Positions 49,995 through 59,320 are shown, numbered from the stretch's first letter. The stretch is 64,000 nt of DNA from Thermococcus sp. (GCF_026988555.1 NZ_JALSLB010000015.1:1-64000); one strand, 5' to 3'. The notes: generated by a model not told the origin, from the sequence alone. Translations and numbers: made by a program.

Positions 49995-51008
49995 ATGCCC
50001 ATGGAGCTGAAGGTGGGAGTGATAGGCTGCGGAAACATATTCAACCTCGCTCACAAAAAGGCGCTGAGGGGAATAGAGGGGATTAAGGTCGTTGCCTGCA
50101 TGGACATAGACGCTGCCAGGGCGAAGGAAGGTGCTAAGGAGCTCGGGGCGAAGGCGTTCACGGGCCTCGATGAGTTCCTTGACCTCGACCTCGACGTCGT
50201 GGAGATATTGACGCCGACTTACACCCATGCCGAGCTGGCCATTGCGGCCCTTAAGGCTGGAAAGCACGTGGTAGTGGAGAAGCCGATAGCCCTCACCGTT
50301 GAAGAGGGCGAGAGGATGATAAAAACCGCCGAAAAGAAAGACCTGCATCTCTTCGTTGGCCACGTGAGGCGGTTTGACAAGAGATGGATTCAGATGAAGG
50401 AGGTCATAAAGAAGCGCAACATCCTTCCCATGCACATCAGGAAGGCCGAAGTCCAGAACCTCCCCTTCCCGAAGGGCTACTGGTACTGGGACGAAAAGAG
50501 AAGTGGCGGCGTTGCCGTTGACCTTGGAGTCCACGTCACGGACTTCCTGCGCTGGTTCTTTGAGAGCGAACCGGTGAGTGTCTACGCCGTTGGAAAAGCG
50601 ATAAAGGAAGAGGCTAGAGCCAACGGGACGTTCGACCACTTCATGATGATGATAAAGTTTGAGGGAGAAAAAACGGGCATAGCCGAGGTCAGCTGGGCGT
50701 ATCCCTATCCCTCGCGCTACGGTGTATTCTACCACCACGTTGACATCATAGGCAAGAACGGCAGGATACGCTATACACCGCTGGATACCCCGGTCGTCGG
50801 CGTTGCCAAGGCCAACTTCGAGATGCCCCGCTTCTCACCGCTCCTGTCGACGTTTCCAGATGCCTTCGAGAGGGAGCTGAGGCACTTCTTCAACTGCATC
50901 AGGGGCAGGGAGGAGCCAATGGTTACAGCGGAGGACGCTCTTATTGCGCTGAAGATTGCAGAAAAGGCCAAGGAAAGCGCCAGGAAGGGGGAGGTGGTTG
51001 AGGTATGA
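49995..51008 (+). CDS. Gfo/Idh/MocA family oxidoreductase, first copy
   Basis: A 337-residue NAD(P)-dependent sugar oxidoreductase: Rossmann VGVIGCGNIF at the N-terminus, the EILTPTYTHAELA strand, HVVVEKPIALT (the EKP motif), and GGVAVDLGVHVTDFLRWF in the second domain. Such enzymes oxidise or reduce C2-C4 positions of sugars, inositols or polyols. The start is ATG 49995 or 50001. Transcription should begin near 49990 (TATA 49961), so the message has almost no leader. Confidence 0.88.
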   Translation: MPMELKVGVIGCGNIFNLAHKKALRGIEGIKVVACMDIDAARAKEGAKELGAKAFTGLDEFLDLDLDVVEILTPTYTHAELAIAALKAGKHVVVEKPIALTVEEGERMIKTAEKKDLHLFVGHVRRFDKRWIQMKEVIKKRNILPMHIRKAEVQNLPFPKGYWYWDEKRSGGVAVDLGVHVTDFLRWFFESEPVSVYAVGKAIKEEARANGTFDHFMMMIKFEGEKTGIAEVSWAYPYPSRYGVFYHHVDIIGKNGRIRYTPLDTPVVGVAKANFEMPRFSPLLSTFPDAFERELRHFFNCIRGREEPMVTAEDALIALKIAEKAKESARKGEVVEV

Positions 51009-52018
51009 GGAAGCTCAACTTTGGAGTAATCAGCTACGCCCATCCGCATGCCCTCCGTTTTGCCTCGGTAATTGCGGGGGGCAAGAGGACAAAGCTCGTC
51101 GCCATATCCGGGGACGGCTCGAACTCTGACGTGGCCAGGGCCGAGGCGAGGAAGTACGGGGCGAAGTTCTATAGGGACTACGAGGCCCTCCTGAGGGATA
51201 AAAACGTGGAGGCCGTTTACATTGCCATAGAAACATATAGACACAAGGAAGTAGCCGTCAGGGCCGCGGAGGAGGGCAAGCACATACTCCTTGAGAAGCC
51301 CATCGCTCTGAACCTCAGGGACGCTGATGAGGTGATAAAGGCCGCTAAAAAGGCAGGGGTTAAGCTCATGCTCCCCTTCAACCCCCGGTTCACGGAGCCC
51401 CTCAGGAAGGCCAAGGAGATGATCGATGCGGGTGAGATAGGTGCCCTAGAATACATACAGACGATTTCTGAAAACGTCAAGCCGCCGATATTCCTCCAAG
51501 GGCTCGATATGGACTGGTTTTTGGACGTTAGAAAGTCCGGCGGCGGGGGCTTCATGGACACCGCACCCCACGGCGTTGACTCCCTTCTCTGGCTCACCGG
51601 CGATGTGCCCAGGAAGGTCTACGCCGACATAGGGAGCAAGATATACGGTTTCCCGGTGGATGACATAGGGACGGCCGTCCTTGAGTTCAGGAAAGGTGTC
51701 TTGGCGGTTCTTACCGCGGGCTGGGGCAACCCCAAGGGCTACTCCTACGGCATTGAGATAAAGTACTACCTCGTTGGCAGGGAGGGCTTCCTCGACGTCA
51801 GGACCGCCTACCCGGACTTCACTGTCTATCAGGACAGGGCCGAGAAGATATACTGGGACAGGCCGGACGTTAGGGGGATAGTGAACTCGTTCACGGATAC
51901 CGTGCTCGGGAACCGGGAAGTGCCCATAACAGGGGAGGACGCCAAGAAGAACCTAGCGGTAATCCTAGCGGCGTATGAGGCTTCTAGGAGGAATATATCG
52001 ATTAAACTTAAATTCTGA
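51005..52018 (+). CDS. Gfo/Idh/MocA family oxidoreductase, second copy
   Basis: A 337-residue oxidoreductase, overlapping the first copy by 4 bp. FGVISYAHPHALRFASV replaces the usual GxGxxG with a looser loop; ILLEKPIALNLRDADEVI gives the EKP motif; GGGFMDTAPHGVDSLLWLTG is the second-domain signature. Two tandem Gfo/Idh/MocA genes of this sort often act in succession on one sugar. Substrates unknown. Confidence 0.85.
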   Translation: MRKLNFGVISYAHPHALRFASVIAGGKRTKLVAISGDGSNSDVARAEARKYGAKFYRDYEALLRDKNVEAVYIAIETYRHKEVAVRAAEEGKHILLEKPIALNLRDADEVIKAAKKAGVKLMLPFNPRFTEPLRKAKEMIDAGEIGALEYIQTISENVKPPIFLQGLDMDWFLDVRKSGGGGFMDTAPHGVDSLLWLTGDVPRKVYADIGSKIYGFPVDDIGTAVLEFRKGVLAVLTAGWGNPKGYSYGIEIKYYLVGREGFLDVRTAYPDFTVYQDRAEKIYWDRPDVRGIVNSFTDTVLGNREVPITGEDAKKNLAVILAAYEASRRNISIKLKF

Positions 52019-52043
52019 TCGAATTTTTACTTTTTTATAATAC

Positions 52044-52060
52044 AACTACTTCTAGTGGTT
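52044..52060 (+). promoter_or_regulatory. Module 2 operator B
   Basis: AACTACT-TCT-AGTGGTT, a 7-3-7 inverted repeat with one mismatched pair, in front of the second binding-protein gene. Exactly 14 bp follow before TTATATAC (52075-52082), the same distance and the same TATA as at operator A. The two sites agree at 12 of 17 positions and share the right half AGTGGTT completely. Confidence 0.75.
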
Positions 52061-52147
52061 TTAATCCATAAACCTTATATACTTTGATGAACTTATATGC
52101 GTTGAGCTGTATAGTCTATTGACATTAAAGCATGCAGGTGATGTTGT

Positions 52148-53479
52148 ATGGAAAGGGTGTTTGGTTTGCTGTTGATCGGCCTTGTAGCCTTTGCCGTGGT
52201 AGCCGGCGGATGCATTAGCGGTGGGGGGACCACTTCCTCTCCAACAGCCACACCAAGCGGGACAAGCACTGCCCCAAAAGTCGGCAAGTTAACCTGGGTT
52301 TCGACCCAGCTCAACCCGCCTGAAGAGAGAAGTTTTGTTATCAACACCCTGATCTCCGGCTTTAAAAAAGAGAGCGGCATTGATGTTGACTTTGTCCCGC
52401 TGAGCTACACGGATCTCTCCACCCGCCTGGCAGCGGAGGAAAAAACGGGCAAGGTTACGATTGACCTGATAGGCGACCTTCACGGTGGTATGGATTACTA
52501 TGCCTCCCAAGGATGGCTTATGGACCTGAGCAAAATGCCAAAACTAACGGGCAGAACCTTTATCTCAAGTTTTGAAAAATACGCCACAATTAACGGTAAG
52601 CAGGTTTACGTCCCCTGGATGAGCGCAACGTACGTCATGGTGGTGAACAAAGAGGCATTCAACTACCTCCCCAGTGGCCTCACAAAGGAGGACGTTATAA
52701 AAGGAACTAACAAGTGGACTTACGATGCCCTCCTTGCATGGGCCAAGAAACTCAAAGAGGCTAAAGGACAGCCGGAGCTTGGGTTCCCCGCTGGACCAAA
52801 CGGTCTGTTTGTCAGGTTTCTGCATGGGTACCTGTATCCATCGTACACGGGATATGAAGCCAAGGAATTCAACAGTCAGGCGGCCCTTGGGATGTGGAGC
52901 TACCTTAAGAACCTGTGGCAGTACGTGAACCCGGCATCAACAACCTGGGATGCGATGAGCGATCCTCTCTTAACCGGACAGGTTCTTATTGCGTGGGACC
53001 ACACGGCGAGAATTAAAAACGCAATTGAAACCAAGCCCGACCAGTTCGTTGTTGTTCCGGTTCCCAGAGGACCGAAGGGAAGGGGGTTCATCGTTGTCCT
53101 CGCAGGGCTGGCGATTCCAAAGAACTCTCCAAACCCTGAAGCGGCATGGAATCTTATAGATTACCTCACCAGACCTGAGACCCAGGTTGAAGTCATGAAG
53201 AACGTTGGATTCTTCCCGACGGTTAAGGAAGCGACAAACGAAATCCCCAACGGACCCCTCAAGATACTGGCTGAAGGGGTAACCGCCCAGTCGTCAACAT
53301 CAGACGCCCTTATAGTCATGATACCTAACCTAGGGGACAAGGGCGGTGAGTTCAAGAACATATACAAGGAGGCGTTTAAGAGAATAGTTCTTCAGGGGGA
53401 GAACCCCCAAAAGGTGCTGAGCGACCTCGGACCTCAGCTGCTCGGTCTGTTTAAGGAGAAAGGCATCCCGACACCATGA
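52148..53479 (+). CDS. Sugar-binding lipoprotein (module 2)
   Basis: A 443-residue extracellular solute-binding protein with signal peptide and lipobox-like AGGC (Cys22), then a Ser/Thr-rich linker to about 44, then the two-lobe fold (LTWVSTQLNPPEERSFVINTLISGFKKESG...). It clusters with MalE-like proteins but is clearly diverged from module 1 malE. The start ATG 52148 follows CAGGTGATGTT. Transcript likely begins near 52105. Ligand unknown. Confidence 0.9.
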   Translation: MERVFGLLLIGLVAFAVVAGGCISGGGTTSSPTATPSGTSTAPKVGKLTWVSTQLNPPEERSFVINTLISGFKKESGIDVDFVPLSYTDLSTRLAAEEKTGKVTIDLIGDLHGGMDYYASQGWLMDLSKMPKLTGRTFISSFEKYATINGKQVYVPWMSATYVMVVNKEAFNYLPSGLTKEDVIKGTNKWTYDALLAWAKKLKEAKGQPELGFPAGPNGLFVRFLHGYLYPSYTGYEAKEFNSQAALGMWSYLKNLWQYVNPASTTWDAMSDPLLTGQVLIAWDHTARIKNAIETKPDQFVVVPVPRGPKGRGFIVVLAGLAIPKNSPNPEAAWNLIDYLTRPETQVEVMKNVGFFPTVKEATNEIPNGPLKILAEGVTAQSSTSDALIVMIPNLGDKGGEFKNIYKEAFKRIVLQGENPQKVLSDLGPQLLGLFKEKGIPTP

Positions 53480-53488
53480 GGGATTGCT

Positions 53489-54337
53489 ATGAGGTCCAAG
53501 TACCTTCCATATCTTTTACTTTTACCTGCCGTGGCGTATCTCCTTTTTTTCATCGGGTATCCTTTGATACAGGCGTTAAATCTTGCATTTTTCGTTAACG
53601 GTCATCCTTCGGCTTCGAACGTCCACAGGGCCGTCGGCAACCCTACGTTCCTAAGCGCCCTCAAGTACACCATAGCACTTGGGGCAGTTATAATTCCGGT
53701 GCAGATACTTCTGGCATTGGTTCTGGCCTTGATCATGATACGTACCTTCAAAGGTAAGGGTATGGTTCTCTATGCCCTTATAATACCACTGACTATAAGC
53801 GACGTGGCCGGTGGCCTTATATGGTACACCATGCTGTCAGACGCGGGTTTCCTGAACAAGCTACTCCTTAACCTTGGCATAATCAGTCAGCCCATACACT
53901 TCTTTGGGTACCAATACAGAAACATGGAATTTCTCGCAATAGTCATGGAGGAAGTTTGGAGGGCAACGGCCATAGTGTTCGTCATAATCCTCGCAGGGTT
54001 GCAGATGATAAGTAAAGAGTATCTTGAGGCCGCGGACGTCTTCGGTGCCAGCTACTGGACGAAGATGAGGAGGATAGTCATTCCAATGTTAAAGCCCAGT
54101 ATACAAAGCGCCCTGATAATTAGAACCCTCTTTGCGATGCAGATCTTCGGTGCAGTGTGGATGCTGGCGGGTAGGGACATACCGGTCCTTGCAGGGGAAG
54201 GATTCTATCAACTGACATTTATCAGGGACTATGGTGTTGCGGCTATCTACGCCTTAATGATTGCTGTCCTCTCAATAGTCTTGGGGGCCCTTTACGTCAA
54301 GTTCCTCAAGGCTGAGTACCTGGAGGTAAGAACATGA
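53489..54337 (+). CDS. Sugar ABC transporter permease 1 (module 2)
   Basis: A 282-residue permease with six membrane segments and the EAA loop LEAADVFGASYWTKMRRIVIPMLKP. It lies 9 bp after the binding-protein gene and overlaps the second permease by 4 bp. Confidence 0.9.
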   Translation: MRSKYLPYLLLLPAVAYLLFFIGYPLIQALNLAFFVNGHPSASNVHRAVGNPTFLSALKYTIALGAVIIPVQILLALVLALIMIRTFKGKGMVLYALIIPLTISDVAGGLIWYTMLSDAGFLNKLLLNLGIISQPIHFFGYQYRNMEFLAIVMEEVWRATAIVFVIILAGLQMISKEYLEAADVFGASYWTKMRRIVIPMLKPSIQSALIIRTLFAMQIFGAVWMLAGRDIPVLAGEGFYQLTFIRDYGVAAIYALMIAVLSIVLGALYVKFLKAEYLEVRT

Positions 54338-55167
54338 ACGACAGGACCAGATTCCTCATCAGGAAACTCGCTCTTTACACGTTCCTCTTTACCATAGTCC
54401 TCTGGGTAATTGTCCCAATAGTGGTCTCAATGCTTTACGCCTTCTCATCGAAGCTTGACTATTACAACATGCATAGGATTGTGCCCGTGCACTACACTAG
54501 TGAATGGGTGAGGACCATTCTGTTCACGCTGGGGGCTTGGCAGGGCATAAAGAACAGCATAGCGGTGGCGGTCATGACGATACTCATAAGCTTTTCTCTT
54601 GGGATTCCCGCCGGATACTCCATAGCCAAGTTCATCTTTCCCGGAAAGGACACGGTAAAACTCTCAATAATTGCCCTGAGGATGTTTCCAATCCCCGTCA
54701 TGGCTATACCCCTGGTGGTCCTGTACATACGTCTCCATCTGATAGATACCCTCTTTGGGGTTGCGCTTGCACACACGGCAATGGCCCTGCCGTTCGTGGT
54801 TCTCATAACTTCCAGCATATTCGCGGGGGTTTCCAAGGAACTTGAAGAGGCTGCCATGGTGTTTGGGCTCGGCCGATTCCAGTCTTTCCTCAAAATAACG
54901 TTGCCCCTGGCCCTACCTGGATTGGCAGCGGCCGCAATGTTTACCTTCGTGATGTCTTGGAACGAGGTTTTTATAGCCTCCATCCTGACTTTGAAGAACA
55001 GGACACTCCCAGCACAGATACTCTCAATAATGGCAGGGGCTAGCGGAGGGGCAGCACCCCCCTACTACAAGTTTGCAGCTGCGTTCATAATGACTCTGCC
55101 GGCAATGTTCTTTATATTCTTCGCAAGAAAGTACCTCGTGACAATGTGGGGTATAACGCTCAAGTGA
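54334..55167 (+). CDS. Sugar ABC transporter permease 2 (module 2)
   Basis: A 277-residue permease with six membrane segments and the EAA loop LEEAAMVFGLGRFQSFLKITLPLALPG. It starts inside the stop of permease 1 and is followed 10 bp later by the ATPase. Confidence 0.9.
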   Translation: MNDRTRFLIRKLALYTFLFTIVLWVIVPIVVSMLYAFSSKLDYYNMHRIVPVHYTSEWVRTILFTLGAWQGIKNSIAVAVMTILISFSLGIPAGYSIAKFIFPGKDTVKLSIIALRMFPIPVMAIPLVVLYIRLHLIDTLFGVALAHTAMALPFVVLITSSIFAGVSKELEEAAMVFGLGRFQSFLKITLPLALPGLAAAAMFTFVMSWNEVFIASILTLKNRTLPAQILSIMAGASGGAAPPYYKFAAAFIMTLPAMFFIFFARKYLVTMWGITLK

Positions 55168-55177
55168 GGTGTGCCGT

Positions 55178-56290
55178 ATGGTTGAAGTTAGACTTGAAAA
55201 CCTCAAGAAATATTTCGACAACGGAAGGGTAAAGGCCGTTGACGATCTCACCCTGCAGATAAGGGATGGGGAATTCCTCGTTCTTCTCGGTCCCAGTGGC
55301 TGTGGTAAGACCACAACGCTGAGGATGATATCGGGCCTTGAGACCCCATCCGCTGGGAGGATATACTTCAGGGATAGGGACGTTACATATCTGCCTCCTA
55401 AGGACAGGAACATCTCGATGGTCTTTCAGAGCTATGCAGTGTGGCCCCACATGAAGGTCTACGAGAACATAGCCTTTCCCTTAAAAGTGAAGAAATATCC
55501 AGAGAACGAAATCAAGGAGCGGGTCAGGTGGGCAGCTGAGCTCCTTCAGATCGGTGAGCTTCTCGATCGGTATCCGGCCCAGCTTAGTGGAGGCCAGAGA
55601 CAGCGCGTGGCGGTTGCAAGGGCCGTCGTTGTGGAACCTGAGGTCCTCCTGATGGACGAGCCGCTGAGTAATCTCGATGCCAAGTTAAGGGTCACGATGC
55701 GGGCCGAGATAAAGAAACTTCAGACGAAGCTCAAGGTCACAACGGTCTACGTTACCCATGATCAGGTTGAGGCCATGACTATGGGGGATAGAATCGCCGT
55801 CATGAACAAGGGTCGTCTGCTGCAGATAGGTCCCCCAACCGAGGTCTATCTAAAACCCAACTCAACATTCGTAGCCACGTTCATTGGATCACCGGAGATG
55901 AATATGCTGGAGGTCAGCGTCAAGGAAACTGAAAGCGGGATTGCCCTTGAGGGGAGTGGGTTCAGACTTGCCTTCCCACCCGATCTTGGGGAACTGTTGA
56001 GGGGTCATCTCGACAAGACCGTCACACTTGGAATCAGACCTGAGCACATGACTGTGAAGGGCGTCTCAACCCTCGAACACGTAACTAGGGCAGCGGAAAT
56101 TGAAGGTGCTGTTGACTTCGTTGAGGCACTTGGGACGGACACAATAGTCCACGTCAAAGTGGGGGACGACATAATCAAGATAAAGCTGCCAGGTCACATA
56201 CCCCTGCCGGTTGGAGAAAAGATTAAAATAGAGGTCGATCTTGACAATATCCATGTCTTCGATAAGAGCACCGAGAAAGCGATAATTTGA
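55178..56290 (+). CDS. Sugar ABC transporter ATPase (module 2)
   Basis: A 370-residue MalK-type ATPase: GPSGCGKTT, LSGGQRQRVAVARAVV, LLMDEPLSNLDAK, THDQVEAM, and the C-terminal regulatory domain (FIGSPEMNMLEV, GIRPEHMTV). ATG 55178 follows GAGGTG; the open frame starts three codons earlier. It shares its overall design with module 1 malK but is a separate paralogue with its own transporter. Confidence 0.93.
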   Translation: MVEVRLENLKKYFDNGRVKAVDDLTLQIRDGEFLVLLGPSGCGKTTTLRMISGLETPSAGRIYFRDRDVTYLPPKDRNISMVFQSYAVWPHMKVYENIAFPLKVKKYPENEIKERVRWAAELLQIGELLDRYPAQLSGGQRQRVAVARAVVVEPEVLLMDEPLSNLDAKLRVTMRAEIKKLQTKLKVTTVYVTHDQVEAMTMGDRIAVMNKGRLLQIGPPTEVYLKPNSTFVATFIGSPEMNMLEVSVKETESGIALEGSGFRLAFPPDLGELLRGHLDKTVTLGIRPEHMTVKGVSTLEHVTRAAEIEGAVDFVEALGTDTIVHVKVGDDIIKIKLPGHIPLPVGEKIKIEVDLDNIHVFDKSTEKAII

Positions 56291-56299
56291 GGAGTGCCT

Positions 56300-57313
56300 A
56301 TGGAGGAGAAGAAGATAAAGGACTGGTTAAGGGAATTTGGCCTCAATGAGTACGAGGTTAGAGCTTATCTCACCCTCATAAAGGGTGGCCCTTTAACTGC
56401 AGGGGAACTCGCGACGCTCTCAAAGGTTCCCCAACCCAGGATATATGACGTTGTAAGAACCTTGATGGCAAAGGGCTTCGTCATAACAAGCCAGGGGAGG
56501 CCCAAGCGGGTCATTCCCATCAGTCCCGACAGGGTCATGGATGCTATAAAGAGGCGTTACAACGAGAAGATAGAGCGATTGAAGGCTGCCCTTGAGGAGA
56601 TGTATACTCCCAGGGAAGAAATCGGAAGTGTAGTGGTTGTCAAAAGTAGGATCACGTTTGAGGAGTATGTCAGAAGGGCGGTTGAAAATGCCAAGTTTCA
56701 CCTCAGCATGGCGATGCCGACCGAAATTCTTGAGAAGTTTAAGGAAGCTATCACGAAGAAGGACTCCAACGTCAGCATAAACCTCTTTATTTATGGGGAG
56801 GGCAACATCCCGCCAATTGCAAACGAGATTAGAGCTAGGGACGTCCCAGATCCTGTGATTGTAATACAGGACAAGGAGATGGGTGTGTACCTCCCCTACG
56901 AGGCCCTGGATTCGGGGAGCTCTCTCCATGGCTACGGCCTCATAATCCACGACAACAACCTCCTTTTCATACTCAACCGCTACTTCTACCATGTCCTCTG
57001 GCCGACCGGAAGGATCGTTTACAGAGAGGAGCGGGAACTCCGGCTTCCGAGGGAGTACATACACATAAGGGAGCTTGTTTCGGACCTGCGGCGGTTCAAC
57101 ATCCAGAATGCCAAGGTGGAGGTTTTCGGTCGCTTTGTCCGTTCTGGAGAGCCGGTTCACCTCATGGGGAGGGTTGTTGAGTTCTACGAGGATGGGGGCA
57201 AAGTCATCTCGAACATAACTGTGGAGACTGAGGATGGTGAGAGGCACGTGGTGGGTGGCTGGAACGCTTCCCTGGAGGACATAGAGGCCGACCACATAAT
57301 CCTCTTTGAGTGA
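56300..57313 (+). CDS. TrmB-family regulator (module 2)
   Basis: A 337-residue TrmB relative: N-terminal winged helix (LREFGLNEYEVRAYLTLIKGGPLTAGELATLSKVPQPRIYDVVRTLMAKGFV), a linker, and a C-terminal sugar-binding domain containing VEVFGRFVRSGEPVHLMGRVVEFYEDG. It belongs to the module 2 operon (9 bp after the ATPase) and is the obvious candidate to bind operators A and B. The upstream position of those sites argues that it activates in at least one state, unlike classic TrmB. Confidence 0.88.
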   Translation: MEEKKIKDWLREFGLNEYEVRAYLTLIKGGPLTAGELATLSKVPQPRIYDVVRTLMAKGFVITSQGRPKRVIPISPDRVMDAIKRRYNEKIERLKAALEEMYTPREEIGSVVVVKSRITFEEYVRRAVENAKFHLSMAMPTEILEKFKEAITKKDSNVSINLFIYGEGNIPPIANEIRARDVPDPVIVIQDKEMGVYLPYEALDSGSSLHGYGLIIHDNNLLFILNRYFYHVLWPTGRIVYREERELRLPREYIHIRELVSDLRRFNIQNAKVEVFGRFVRSGEPVHLMGRVVEFYEDGGKVISNITVETEDGERHVVGGWNASLEDIEADHIILFE

Positions 57314-57335
57314 ATCCTTTTGCCGGGGGATGTGG

Positions 57336-58655
57336 ATGGACGCTAGAACGGTGGCACTGGACATCATGAGGGGAGCCATTAAAAGCGCCGATCCCTACAG
57401 GGCAGTGCGCAGGAGCATCAGCGTCGATGGAAGCCGCCTGACGGTTTTTGGAGAGAAGTTCTCAGTACGGGGGGATGTCTACCTCCTAGCGTTTGGCAAG
57501 GCCGCCTGCTCCATGGCAAAAGCTATAGTTGACCTCCTTGGGGGACGGATTGAGGAAGGTGTAATAATCACCAAGTACGGCTACGCCGAGGACTGTCCCA
57601 AGCCGGGAAGGCTGAAGGTCATTGAGGCCGGCCATCCAGTTCCAGACGAGAACTCCCTTCTGGGTGGAAAGCTCGGACTTGAACTGGCGGAAAAGGTTGG
57701 GGAAGACGACATCCTTCTCGTCCTCATCTCCGGTGGCGGAAGTGCACTTTTCCTCCTCCCGGAGGGAGGTATAAATCTGGGGGATAAAATCAGGACGAAC
57801 GAGCTCCTTCTAAAGAGCGGGGCAAAGATATACGAGATAAACACAGTGAGGAAGCACATCTCGGCGGTGAAAGGCGGCAAGCTGGCAAAAAGTGTAAAAG
57901 GTACCGTGATAAGTCTCATCCTCTCGGACGTCGTTGGCGACCCGCTTGAGGCGATAGCCTCTGGTCCGACCGTGAAGGACCCCACCACATTCCAGGACGC
58001 CTTCCGGATACTGAAGCTCTACGGCGTCTGGGAGAAGCTTCCAGAGAGTGTTAAGAGGCACATCGAGCTGGGGCTTGAGGGAAAGGCCGAGGAGACCCTC
58101 AAGGAAGATCTTCCCAACGTCCACAACTTCGTAGTCGGAAGCAGCACCCTCGCCTGCGAATCAGCGCTGAAAAAGGCGAGAGAGCTCGGCTACAACGCGG
58201 CGATACTCACGACGACCCTTGAAGGTGAGGCTAGGGAGATAGCCCTGTCAATAGGCTCGATAGTCCAGGAGATTGCCAAATACGACCGCCCGGTTCCAAA
58301 GCCGGCGGTTCTAATAGCCGGCGGCGAGTGGACGGTGACCATCGAGGGGAATGCCGGCCTCGGCGGGCCGAACCAGGAGTTTGCTCTGAGCGTGGCGAAA
58401 AAGATAAGCGGTCTGAACGCCGTTGTCCTGGCGGTTGATACCGATGGGACGGACGGGCCGACCGACGCCGGCGGCGGGATAGCGGACGGGAAAACGCTTG
58501 GGCTTCTAAGGGAAGCGAGAATAGACGTCGAGGAAGCCCTCAGGAGGCACGACGCATATAATGCGCTGGAAAAGGCCGGCGCGCTCCTCAAGACCGGCCC
58601 GACCGGAACGAACGTGAACTCTCTGGTGGTGGCTGTCATTCCGAAGGAGCTTTAA
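57336..58655 (+). CDS. Glycerate 2-kinase (MOFRL family)
   Basis: A 439-residue GckA-type kinase: LAFGKAACSMAKAI, GHPVPDENSLLGGKLGLEL, LVLISGGGSALFLLPEGG, ASGPTVKDPTTFQDA, and the C-terminal MOFRL domain (GGPNQEFALSVAKKISG, TDGTDGPTDAGGGIADG). It phosphorylates glycerate to 2-phosphoglycerate. ATG 57336 is six bases after GGGGG. It follows the TrmB gene by 22 bp and may be part of the operon; its presence next to a glyceroyl-glycosyltransferase-like gene suggests that the sugar island handles glycosylglycerates. Confidence 0.88.
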   Translation: MDARTVALDIMRGAIKSADPYRAVRRSISVDGSRLTVFGEKFSVRGDVYLLAFGKAACSMAKAIVDLLGGRIEEGVIITKYGYAEDCPKPGRLKVIEAGHPVPDENSLLGGKLGLELAEKVGEDDILLVLISGGGSALFLLPEGGINLGDKIRTNELLLKSGAKIYEINTVRKHISAVKGGKLAKSVKGTVISLILSDVVGDPLEAIASGPTVKDPTTFQDAFRILKLYGVWEKLPESVKRHIELGLEGKAEETLKEDLPNVHNFVVGSSTLACESALKKARELGYNAAILTTTLEGEAREIALSIGSIVQEIAKYDRPVPKPAVLIAGGEWTVTIEGNAGLGGPNQEFALSVAKKISGLNAVVLAVDTDGTDGPTDAGGGIADGKTLGLLREARIDVEEALRRHDAYNALEKAGALLKTGPTGTNVNSLVVAVIPKEL

Positions 58656-58686
58656 GAGAAACCGTTCAATATCGCTGGGTGAAATC

Positions 58687-59319
58687 ATGAACCGCATTCC
58701 ACGAAGGGAGCTCGTGAGAAAGGGCTGGCACGTCCTCCCCGGAATTTTGGGAGCCCCAATAATCCTCTTTACCCCCAAATGGGTAACCCTCCTTGTCGTC
58801 TGGTTCTTTGCCTTTCTCTACACACTCCAGAACCTGAAGCTCAGGAGGGGCTGGAAGTTTACCGTTCCAATAGCAGACCTGAGCTACCGCCAGATGGCGA
58901 GAGAAGATGAGAAGGATAACTACCTCGGGAGCTTCCTCCTGTGGGTCACAATGGCCATAATCTGTACGGTCTTTCCTAAAATAGCCGCCCTCTCGGCTCT
59001 GTGGGTTTCGACCTTCGGCGACTGCTGCAACGCCATAGCCGGCCAGCTCCTCGGAGGGCCGAGAATTCCCTGGAACCGGAGAAAAACCCTCATCGGGAGC
59101 ATCGTGATGCTGGCGGTTTCAATCCTGGCACTCTGGGCCAGTCACAGGGTTCTTGAGCTTGATCCATCTCCCGCTATCATAATGGGAGTTGCGATGGTCG
59201 CAACCCTCCTTGAAAGCCTCCCGCTCCGCTCGGCCTACGACGAGTCCACGGTTCCGTTCTTTACGGCTTTACTCCTCTGGCTGACCTACGGGGGAACTCT
59301 GCTCTCCACGACGTGGTAA
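58687..59319 (+). CDS. Dolichol/diacylglycerol kinase-like membrane protein
   Basis: A 210-residue membrane protein with about six hydrophobic segments. The motif STFGDCCNAIAGQLLGGPRIPWNRRKTLIGS resembles the CTP-binding region of polyprenol (SEC59), diacylglycerol and phytol kinases. It may phosphorylate a dolichol or other isoprenoid alcohol. It starts 31 bp after the glycerate kinase and is convergent with the radical SAM gene. Confidence 0.8.
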   Translation: MNRIPRRELVRKGWHVLPGILGAPIILFTPKWVTLLVVWFFAFLYTLQNLKLRRGWKFTVPIADLSYRQMAREDEKDNYLGSFLLWVTMAIICTVFPKIAALSALWVSTFGDCCNAIAGQLLGGPRIPWNRRKTLIGSIVMLAVSILALWASHRVLELDPSPAIIMGVAMVATLLESLPLRSAYDESTVPFFTALLLWLTYGGTLLSTTW

Positions 59320-59320
59320 G

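Noticed and set aside
56420-57379. 319-codon open frame antisense to the module 2 TrmB gene
   Set aside because: Covers a gene with a clear winged helix and sugar-binding domain; no signals of its own.
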